Source of the DNA: Seiridium cupressi
Lineage: Eukaryota; Ascomycota; Sordariomycetes; Amphisphaeriales; Sporocadaceae
Direction: 5' to 3'
NCBI GenBank assembly: GCA_036674765.1
Contig: JARVKI010000044.1
Coordinates: 1 to 64,000, forward strand
Length of the DNA stretch: 64,000 nt
Shown piece by piece: positions 55,632 to 64,000 of the stretch (within the stretch, counting starts at the first letter, position 1; every line of letters starts with the position of its first letter). The position numbers and the translations under genes are program-made. The notes below the pieces were generated by a model. That model was not told the DNA's origin, did no database searches, and worked only from the letters and a program-made list of their open reading frames with translations.

Positions 55632-56722
55632 CTTGATCAGTCACCTGGAGTTTCTAGGCTCGGCGAATTTCATTGTTCAGATGAAGGTGCATGAATGGTA
55701 CACAAACATAGCATGATTGACGATATACCCTACAGCAGCAACAAAGAACATGTATTGGTTTGATTTGAATGCTACCGTTCAGAGATACGAGTTCCATGCC
55801 CCCACCGACGTACATCTCATTTCATTGCCGTTCATCCACCTCGAGCAGCTGGTAGATGACACCTGTTGTAGTAAGACTGTTATACTCGTATTGGGAAAGG
55901 CCAGATTGACACTTACCGGCGATGCACAGATGTTCCTACCTGCGAGACCCGGGATGTACTCGGCCATTAATTACTACTGCCCGATGGCTGGTCGAAGTAA
56001 TTGATCCTAGTTAAGCAGAGAGCCTCAGGGGAATCGATTGTTCCTAGCCCTACCTGAAGTCAATGACATAATTGAATCTCTTAGTGCTGTCATCGACCCG
56101 CGGATCGCAAACCGCCTGTGCCGGACCCATCGACGGGGCCTTTTCGCAGAAGCAACTACCCCAGACGTCTATAGCGACCCATGAAACCAGGGCATATCTG
56201 CAGGTACAAATTGACGGATCTCTTCACACAAGCCCCGATTTGAAAGCCTACATGTACCAATCGTGCCGCCCTGTTCGTATCGAATTCTGCTAAATCGTTG
56301 CTTCATAGTGGACGCCACGCCCCATCGGTAAAAGCACAGGCCAAGGAGTTTAAGCTCCTAGTTAGTCTCAACGCCAGCCTTCACGAACGCGGTGTGCGGA
56401 ATCTGATGATTCAATAGGGCGTCATGATACGGTCGAAGCGTCATGCAGGCTCTTTACGCGCATTGCGTTGAACAACGGCCATTGAAGCGTGATGGGGTGA
56501 CGAAATGGCACAAACGAACGTCAATAGTGATATGTGCGGTGGAGGACGTGCGGGGCGGTGCGAATGGCAATATAAGCTGGAGCAATTCCTGGATCTTGAG
56601 AAGAAATATCCGACACAATTCATCACAACCAATCGCACCATTTCAACTCAGTCATCCTCCCTGCAAACTACCACATATATCCAACCAACTCTTCCAGTCA
56701 TACAGATACCAACACCTCTAAA
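55632..56722. other. Intergenic; no gene seen
   Basis: About 1.1 kb. ORFs at 55717-56004, 56072-56293 and 56443-56798 have no domain; the last merely extends into the next gene's leader. A stem AGGAG/CTCCT at 56340-56356 recalled a tRNA arm but no cloverleaf forms. Confidence 0.4.
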
Positions 56723-57080
56723 ATGTCTACCTACGAGAACGAGGTGCCCACCGACAACTCCTACGTCTCCCGCCAGGGCAGCAAGGGCGAGCCTCTAGGT
56801 GTTGTTTCAGATGAGACCAGAATCGAGGATCCCATTGACGCCCAAACCGCCGACAGCGACCAACAGCTTGGTAAGTCTGCCTCTGATACTCGTTTTCCTC
56901 CTCTTCTCTGTTCCTGGAATGTTTACCCAAAACTTAGAGCGTGATGACAAGGATGCCATCAACGAGGACAACATCATCAATGAGCGTACCCGTGGTGCCA
57001 AGCCTGAAGGTAGCTATCAGGAACCTGGTGACGAAGAGGGTCTGCCTGCGGACGATGGTACAAGCAAAGGTGCCTACTAA
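56723..57080 (+). CDS. Small acidic hydrophilic protein
   Basis: Exons 56723-56870 and 56938-57080 give 96 residues. The 67-bp intron (GTAAGT to AACTTAG) splits a Glu codon, and the phase fits. The protein is acidic and without hydrophobic core: MSTYENEVPTDNSYVSRQG at the start, then RDDKDAINEDNIINERTRGA and YQEPGDEEGLPADDGTS near the end. The pattern of an NED/NII segment, RTRGA and EPGDEEGLP looks like that of small conserved hypothetical proteins of Pezizomycotina, from memory only. A disordered nuclear or stress-related role is conceivable but not shown. The strong donor and A-rich start context (CTAAAATG) support real expression. Confidence 0.7.
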
Positions 57081-57460
57081 GCGAATCATGATTGAAAGAC
57101 ATATGGACGGAAGGAGTTTAATTGTCCGCTAGCGAAGCGGTTCAAGCTTGGATGGAGTAATGAGAATTTGATTATATCGAAGTGAAGTCCTTACGAGGGC
57201 TCATCTGCTATTGATACGGGTGACTCATTTATTCATCATCGTTACCCCTCGTAATTACGTACTAATAGTACTTGCAACTTCCAGTTGATAAATCCCTTTA
57301 TTCGTCATACTAAACTTTGAACATGAATTAGTTTGAGATTGAAGCTTGTACACAATGCTCTAGGGTTCAATAGATTTGACCCCTTGGTTCATCAGCCAAT
57401 CAATGCAAACGTCCTCTCCCGATCTAGGGCAAGTCCATCTGATAAGAAAATATACAGTAT
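57081..57460. other. Convergent intergenic region
   Basis: AT-rich 3' flanks of the small acidic-protein gene and the transcription-factor-like gene. No ORF of note. Confidence 0.4.
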
Positions 57461-59322
57461 CTAAGCTGTGACAACCTCCGCCGTATCGTTCCAAGTCACA
57501 GTAATATCACGGTTTCGGTAGCCAAGTCTAGGATCATATTGCTACCTCCACATCAGTAAAGTTCTAACGCACACTCTCTGACGGAAAACTTACCAGCCCG
57601 TAATCATCAGGTATGCCGGCGCACCAAGTGTGAAACTTCCATTTCTCGATCAGCCGCGCCTTTCCGCTGGTCCTCCTGGGTGGAGTTGTCTTGTCCAGGC
57701 CCTTCAGCCAGAGGTCGGTGGTCGAGAGTACCGAGTCCGCGACCACAATCTTCTGCTCCAGGTAGAAGCTCGCCCATTTGTCTGCATTGATTATGTCGAG
57801 GACCAGCTTCCGCATCTCCTTGGCGTACCTTACAGCTTCCTCCTCCTGGAACAGGCGCTCCGATGGCGATATGGCACCGAGGAGCCGACTTGCCGAAGCC
57901 AGCATCGCGTAGGTGGCGCCCAGTAACTCCACGTGTACGTCGCCGTCGCCACACGGCTCATGTTTGTCGTACTCTACCATGCAGGCCAGCAAGCCGTTCT
58001 TGAACGCCCGGCAACGCCTCTCCAAGTCGTCGATCTGGTCGTCCGTGAAGGCTTGTGGGTTTGCGGTGGCATTACACATGTCCAGTACGAGGCCAGGCAG
58101 TCTGGCTCCGTGTGCCCAGAGCCGTATGTACCCCAGGCCTCTGGGATGGTAATGGTGTGCACCGTCGATGGCTAGGGAGCGTAGTACTGCTTGCCAAGGT
58201 TCTTCGCCAAGGAAACATGGTTGTCTGAGGCGCATTGCTTCGCATATCTAATTAAAGGGGGGCGCTCAGCTGCGATGATCGTATGGATAATAATGAGTTT
58301 CACTTACAAGTGGTGCTATCATAGAGGTGAGGAGCGCCTTCTCGAACTCGGTTCCGAATCGTGATGGGCCCCTGGCCCGTATGAGACGACCAGCCCCAGC
58401 AATGTGTTTCTCCCAGGCGCTGGGTCGTGCAGGTGACTCTAGAAGCTATAAGGAGGTAATATATGGATTAGATGGATGAATAGATAGAAGGAAAGAGGGT
58501 GTGTGGACTACTTACCTCGCAGATAGATAATATTTCTACGGCTCCAAGGGTATGGGGGTCGGTCCAATCATTGGCGTCGTTCACAGCAGCTTGCAGGCTA
58601 GAAAGGGCTTTTCCATAGAGACCGCACGTGTCCAGCTCACCACTTGCGGTGGCACTGTCCGGCAGCAGTATCCGTTTCGCCTTTGTTGCTACACACCGTA
58701 AGGCATCGTCGAGGCAGGGACTGTGTCCGTACCTGGCCGGAATGTGGAAGAGGTATGACTGGCGGCGTCGTACTATCAACTTGTCTAGAGTCGTGTGATG
58801 TTGAGCTAGTAGTGAACCGGCGACCTGGCCAGTAGCAACACAGGTAAGCTCATCCAGGTCGAGTACATTAACACCGACATCGACCGACAGGTGCTCGAAG
58901 CCGGGCAGGGGCATGGGCCGGCCGATACGGCCGTTGCTCTGTTCGAATTGGGAAGTAGCTTGAGTGCCAAGATGTATTGTGGCCGATCTGCCATCCGAAT
59001 TCAGGTATCGGATGATCGGTATGACATGGTTCGTCGGTCTCAACATGTCGCGGGCCCGAACGCTATTCCGGCTGGCTTCCTTGTGGCTGGCTGATGCAGA
59101 TGTCGCCTTGTCGTTACTGTAGAGCCTTACGACCTCTGGTTGACGCATGTTCTGCTTTCCCCATGTGCCTGTTTTCTTACGCGAGGCTGCAGCGGCTTTC
59201 ATGGCCTGGACACGAACGGCCTTGCGCTTTTCTGCATCATGTTCCTTGTTTATATCATCGCTGCTGGAGTGAATCCATTCGAACTTGATGGCTCCCATGG
59301 CTGAATCAAGCTTTCGGGACAT
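57461..59322 (-). CDS. Fungal transcription-factor-like protein without a visible zinc cluster
   Basis: Minus-strand exons 58516-59322, 58308-58445, 57594-58247 and 57461-57541 give 559 residues. Introns are 70, 60 and 50 bp, all phase 0, with GTAAGT or GTAAGTG donors. The final exon, which ends DITVTWNDTAEVVTA, is easily missed by reading on past 57594. The N-terminus (KFEWIHSSSDDINKEHDAEKR, then a basic RKAVRVQAMKAAAASRKK) is the usual opening of fungal-specific transcription-factor-domain proteins lacking Zn2Cys6. The body has the helical Fungal_trans_2-like pattern, e.g. WEKHIAGAGRLIRARGPSRF, FEKALLTSMIAPLICEAM and LDIINADKWASFYLEQKIVV. No Cys6 cluster is present. It lies downstream of, and on the same strand as, the chitinase gene. 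DNA binding is not established. Confidence 0.82.
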
Positions 59323-59731
59323 CCCCCTATGTTAGTTGGAAGCACAACGTTATTCGTTCTCGTGGAGCACTCCGATCACCACCATCTCAATCCGCAAGAC
59401 TAACTGGTCAAAACGAGCGCTTGCCAACAGGGACATATATGCAAGAGAACGGTCCTTGTATGAACTCAAAGACTGATTACCCTACAAAGCGGTGCGACTC
59501 AAGATGATAAGTCGTGTAATCCCATTGCAGGGGCATCTGGTCAACAATCATCATAGCCAATGACCGTCGAAACGTTAATATGGAGTTATTTTGAGCAATG
59601 GATCCAGCAGCCGACGCCAAGACCTGCGGCGACCAGGGTACTGATGCCCCAAAACAGTAAGGCATTGGTGCAGCCCTCAGCCCTAAGAAGAGCCGGGGCC
59701 ATTCCCGCCCTGCCGCCTACGATATGTTACT
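59323..59731. other. Short intergenic region
   Basis: Separates the 3' end of the chitinase gene from the start of the transcription-factor-like gene, so it should hold the latter's promoter. No ORF of note. Confidence 0.4.
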
Positions 59732-61160
59732 TTAGCCTCTCTCCTCGTCGCAACGCCCGTATCCTGGTTGGCATCCTGCACCACAATACGCGACCCCCTG
59801 TCCGCACCAGCCGTTTGCACTGCAGCACTGGTCCGTATAACAGGTCGTGCCAAATACACCTGGACTTCCTCTGTATGTGTCTATACCGCACCGGCTGTCC
59901 CTCGTGATGGGAAACGTGGCCGTGCCATCAGTCTAAGGGAGAACTATCATCAGCATCACTCTGTCAGGCCAGCTTGTCCTTACGGGGATTACTCTTACCG
60001 CGCATCGGCTGGCATTGGCCGACGCCACATTCAATATCACTTTTGCGTTTTGGTAGAAGTTCCTGGTGCCGTGCATATTCGCGCTGGCATACGTGGCATC
60101 CCACACTGATATGCCCCCAAAGTTCGGCCGGCAGTAATACGCATTCGTGATACTGTTCTCGCCTCTGAGCGTGACCTCGTAGCCTTTGTTGGCGGCAGCG
60201 GCTGACCCGGGAAGACTCAGGAACAGTCGCGCGTTCTTGCTGGGCGTGTTCGCCAACCAGTTCGTCCAGTTCCCGTACGTGAAGCCAGCCCAGGCGACGG
60301 GCCCACCGGGCTGGTACAGAGGGTTCTCAACGATCCAGCGTCGCGCCGAGCACCTCCACGTGTTGTAGAACTGGATGAAGACCAGATCAAAGGCCACCGT
60401 CGAGAGCATGTCCTTCATGTTGGCGTCTGGTACGACGCACTGCGGCGATGCTGTCAGGTAGAACTGGGAGTTCGCCGTCCCGAAGAGCCGCTTGAGTTCT
60501 GTCACCAGGGCTTTGTAGCCCGCTGACTTGTCGGTTGACGGATGCTCGATATCCAGGTCGAATCCATCGACGGAGAAGCCAATGTTATTGTAGTCGAAAG
60601 GGCGCGGGATCCCTCTGTTCACCAGGCTCTGCTGACGAGGACCGAAGAGGTTCCATAGCTGGGTAGCCAGATTAGTTCCATCTGATGCGCCGGTAAGTTG
60701 ATATCCATTCGTCCCGCCGCCCAGGGATAGAAGAATCTTCTTGCTAGGATATTTGGCACGGCAATAATTGAGGTCGCGTTGTATGTTGGGGCATTTCAGC
60801 AGTTGGTTCTTGGAGGGGTCATTCTTTCCCCCGTAGCCAGGGCCCGGATAGGTCTCGTCCGAGCATTGGTTTCCAAGGTTCAGTCCAGGATATCCATTTG
60901 CCTGTGCTGGGAAGAGGTGGATGAACGACAATATGATGATGTCGATGGACTTATCTGCACAGTACATAGCCAATGGCTTCTGATCAGGCCCTTGACCCTG
61001 GAGAATTGTAAGTCTGGTGTGTATTTCGATGGGTGGGCGCGTGCATGCTCACATAGTAGACGGCTACGTTGTTCTTCGAGTTGACATTAAACGCCGCCAG
61101 TGCTGAGGAGCAGTATAAGGCGAGGCAGACCGCATTCAGGAGACCCTTGGTATTGAACAT
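59732..61160 (-). CDS. Secreted class III GH18 chitinase with C-terminal hevein-type (CBM18) domain
   Basis: Minus-strand exons 61053-61160, 59999-60997 and 59732-59932 give 435 residues. Introns are 55 bp (GTGAGC to TCTCCAG) and 66 bp (GTAAGA to CCCTTAG). A signal peptide precedes AAFNVNSKNNVAVYY. The GH18 barrel has SLGGG at about 127-131 and DGFDLDIEH with DxxDxDxE at 180-187, Glu187 being the expected acid. CVVPDANMKDMLSTVAFD, FVFIQFYN-type and WAGFTYGNW segments are typical of plant-like class III chitinases. The last exon adds eight cysteines (384, 400, 405, 406, 412, 419, 423, 430) in hevein spacing with CCSANGWCG: a chitin-binding CBM18. Ignoring intron 2 would lose this domain. Likely roles are cell-wall remodelling or degradation of foreign chitin. 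Confidence 0.93.
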
Positions 61161-62451
61161 GACGACTATATTTTTGGACGTGCTGCTTATTCAACTGACT
61201 GGCAAGATGCAGGTTCTTAGCACGAAGAGTCTCAAGACTATTTACCAACCCAAGAGTCGACTTGGGTCCCTGAAGTCAGGGGTAAATCAGATTGTCGCGA
61301 GACATCGTGGCGCCCATGCCAAGGAGCAATTGTGCCATCTCTGATTTCAATACTCGTCAATGTGAGCCGTCTTGTGATCGGGTATTCATCTCGAGAGAAG
61401 CATTGGTGCCACTTGAGACTATCCTGATTCTATTCTACTATAATAAGTCGCGCTTACTAGAGTTTTCACGTCTGACCGCGGGACAATAATTAGACTATGG
61501 CCCGACCAATCAACCTAGATCTTCAGCCCGTGACACAACGGAGTGTTACTTATCGTTTGCCTATAGTCTGCCGAGTTCCGGCCCACAGCCTAAGCCGTTG
61601 ACCGGCCAAGTGAGTCCCAATTATGCTTGTTTTTTTTTTCTTTCTCTCTTCAATATTCCAAGGTTCACTGTGGCAAGTTTGACGTATTCCTGGTGCCCGC
61701 ATTGACACATGGCTACTAATTCATCGTGGTCAGCAGACACACGGATGAGGATTGGGTTAGATGGTGGTAATGAGAGTGGACGTTTGGCGTTCCTTACTGC
61801 TAGCAGGCAGGGTACGAACGAAGAGCCGGAAGGGAAGCCAAGCAGTCAATTACAATGTCGGCCTGGAAAAGAAACAATGTATACTGATTGGCTAACAGTG
61901 CAAAAGTAGAGGTCGGATGCTTTCAAAGATGCGTGTCAATTTTAGGTTTGTCATTTCATTGAGCCCGTCAACGCGTTAAGTGGAAATGATGGTTGGCCTG
62001 AGATGGCGCTGCCTCGGTTCTCGCTTCCGATCAATTTTAGTAGCAACGCAACACCCGTCTGCAACAAAGAACTTCAGAACCAGCCAAAGAGGGAGAGAAT
62101 GTATCCAATTGTGATTACGATTAGCATTGTAATTGGAATATCAATTGAGAGAAAGCATTGTATTTCATCCCAAGTGCGGCTTTCACTAGCCCAGTTGATC
62201 ATGCATCTTTTGAACCCTCCAATCAATTAGACGTCGGATAAACATTTGGGCGAATCCAGGGGCCTTCCAAAAATGTGGCCTCAATTGAGCTGGGACCTAG
62301 GCCGGAGCTCTCAGGGTGCACCCAGTTCCAATTATCTCCAGTTGCAGTAGCCACTTCTCCATACCTGAGTTCACCCATCCAAGCCCACGCGATCTGTCTT
62401 TTTCGACGACTTTCCTTCGGCATCACTCTCTCACACGACACACACATCACA
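61161..62451. other. Divergent intergenic region
   Basis: About 1.3 kb between the chitinase and SEC61B start codons, containing both promoters. A T-rich/CT run lies at 61629-61650. The short ORFs (61709-61909, 62003-62230) have no domain. Confidence 0.4.
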
Positions 62452-62971
62452 ATGGTGCGTAACAAGTGACTCACACAGAACCCCTGCTGCCAGTGCGATC
62501 CTGCCACGAACAGACAGAATCGATGAGAAGCAACCCAGAAAACTGACCGAGCCAAAATGCAGTCTTCCCCCAGAGCATCCTCCCCCGTCAACGCGCCGAG
62601 CACTGGCGCAAGCACCGGCCGCCCCTCGTCGCCTCCTCCTCCCGGTGGTGCACGAACGGCCATCCGGCGACGAGCCGCCGCCGACCAGAAGGAGAAGATC
62701 GCCAATGCGCGCCCAAGCAGCACGAGAGCGGCCGGCGCCGGTGGCAGCACCAGCACGATGCTGCGCCTCTACACCGACGAGTCGCCCGGCCTGAAGGTCG
62801 ACCCCGTCGTCGTTCTCGTTCTTTCTCTGGTCTTCATTTTCAGCGTTGTCGCTTTACACAGTACGTCCCTTCTGGTCCCTCGATAGGGGCTTCGCAGTTG
62901 GTGTGCATAATAGGGGCTAACCTCGGTCTTTCACAGTTATTGCCAAGATTACTCGCAAGTTCTCCAGCTAG
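62452..62971 (+). CDS. Sec61 translocon beta subunit
   Basis: Exons 62452-62454 (ATG only), 62563-62860 and 62937-62971 give 111 residues. Intron 1 is 108 bp (GTGCGT, AACTGAC branch, ATGCAG); intron 2 is 76 bp (GTACGT to TTTCACAG). Joining the ATG to TCTTCC gives [11 protein letters not shown], the usual fungal start. The in-frame ATG at 62557 would give MQSSPRASS instead, but it sits at the acceptor. The motifs [18 protein letters not shown] and [20 protein letters not shown] are diagnostic, followed by one C-terminal membrane helix and a short [12 protein letters not shown] tail. This tail-anchored ER protein is a non-essential or accessory part of the Sec61 channel (Sbh1 in yeast). Confidence 0.95.
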
Positions 62972-64000
62972 ATGGGCAGCAGGCAGATGGACTGTGGGCG
63001 GGGCGGCGTAATGTGGATGGGAAGGAAGGCTCTGTATCATATTGGATCTGCATGACCAAAAGGGGGGCGTCAGGACCATGCAAAAATACCATCATACCAA
63101 CTACGAAAAGCAATTGCGAAAGTTCGACCACCATTCTCCGAATGCAGAACCTGCACGTGTCTATGCCACTCTTCCAACACGATCCAGATACATTCTCTAG
63201 GACAAAACACCAATACTTGTTTGGTTCCTATGCTGTCACGCCGGGATTGTCCAGTTCAAGATCTTCTCATAGTAACAGGGCCGCAGGAGCTTGCTAGCGG
63301 TTGAAGCGAGATCAGCGGTGCATAGGAAATCATTGGACATGGCCATAGATATGAGTATTTGTTCCGCCTGCTGGTCAATCGACCATTTCAAGGGGCCTTG
63401 AACCGCTTCGCGATTGGTACCAACAAACGATGAGGTGTATGAAAATCGACTTATTATGAACACTTCTGACAAGCCGTGAAGCACCAAATCAACATGAATT
63501 TATATGATCCCAGCATTGCCCCAGCTATGTGTTTCATTTGCTTAATTCAACGTTCGTTGCAGGGTTATCATTGTACATAAATTACTAAGCAATCCCTTTC
63601 ATCCAGCCCATGATTGTCTGTTTGGGGACATACTGACTGGCGTGGGCGAATTCGGAAACATGCTGCAGATCTACGATGCACCAACTGTCTTATCTGTCCT
63701 GAAATTGCATGCCACAGCGCTGATCAGGACGGTCCGAAGAATAACACATACAGGGAGTGTCCTTTACCGCCAGAATTCATCCATCAGCTGTCATTTGGCA
63801 TGAAGAATGAGTGTCATGATTTAAATATTGCACAATTCTGAGTCAACCTGATCGTTCATTGCATTTTCTTTTTTGAGGAATGGTTCGAACTGTTCGGTGA
63901 CAGTTGCTTCTAATACCTCGCTGATATAAGGGTGTATTCGAACAGGTGGCCTTGACCCTTCTTCGCAATTATGTCTAGCAACAAAGCTAGCTTTCTCGGA
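62972..64000. other. Terminal region; no gene seen
   Basis: The last kilobase of the window after SEC61B. ORFs at 63013-63297, 63236-63487 and 63614-63841 have no recognised domain. A gene could begin beyond the edge. Confidence 0.4.

Noticed and set aside
56300..56385. Possible tRNA: AGGAG/CTCCT stem with a TTTAAG loop
   Set aside because: No T-loop (TTC) or acceptor pairing could be built on either strand.
62223..62756. 177-residue minus-strand ORF
   Set aside because: It is antisense to the SEC61B coding exon; its Ala/Gly/Pro-rich part mirrors the GC-rich coding strand.
1..64000. CRISPR arrays, bacterial operons, rRNA genes, autonomous transposons
   Set aside because: None of the expected signatures was seen: no regular spacer array, no rRNA core sequences, and no transposase, reverse transcriptase or terminal repeats.

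Overview
The window looks like nuclear DNA of a filamentous ascomycete (Pezizomycotina). Its genes carry short introns of about 47-160 bp with GTRNGY donors, CTRAY branch points and YAG acceptors. The proteins include Sec61 beta, eS27, eS21, Plp2, Slx4, a class III GH18 chitinase, a chloroperoxidase-type haem protein and an OPT peptide transporter, all of typical filamentous-fungal form. I cannot name the genus from sequence alone. The first ~120 bases are inflated homopolymers and look like a poor contig edge. All exon joins below were worked out by eye and checked only for frame, splice consensus and family fit.

Layout. 1-14.6 kb: one gene for an Est1-type protein at 819-3163, then about 11 kb that is nearly gene-free, with one plausible serine-rich ORF on the minus strand. 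14.6-20.9 kb: a disordered hypothetical protein, a hotdog-fold thioesterase and a leucine-rich-repeat protein. 21.7-27.1 kb: PLP2, RPS27, a small protein with three matching Cys4 modules, and a YSA1-type ADP-sugar Nudix hydrolase. 28.0-33.8 kb: a seven-helix membrane protein broken by one in-frame stop, a secreted haem peroxidase and a NUDT19-like hydrolase. 34.2-41.0 kb: SLX4, RPS21 and a CPD photolyase. 41.7-48.7 kb: an OPT transporter, a helical nuclear-type protein and an F-box/ankyrin protein. 50.0-55.6 kb: a repeat pair beside tRNA-Asn(GUU), then a 1370-residue sterol-glucosyltransferase-like protein. 56.7-63.0 kb: a small acidic protein, a fungal transcription-factor-like protein without a visible zinc cluster, a chitinase with a C-terminal hevein-type domain, and SEC61B.

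Most genes are single housekeeping or accessory loci, with no backbone enzyme of a secondary-metabolite cluster. The most notable item is the glucosyltransferase-like protein. It joins two PPxY motifs, a GT catalytic region, a Vps13/Atg2-like glycine motif and about eight ubiquitin-interacting-motif-like helices, which suggests a membrane or lipid enzyme tied to ubiquitin. Second is the seven-helix gene whose exons are intact apart from a TAA at codon 58. SLX4 and RPS21 share a short divergent promoter, and the photolyase lies just beyond, so two DNA-repair genes flank a ribosomal gene.
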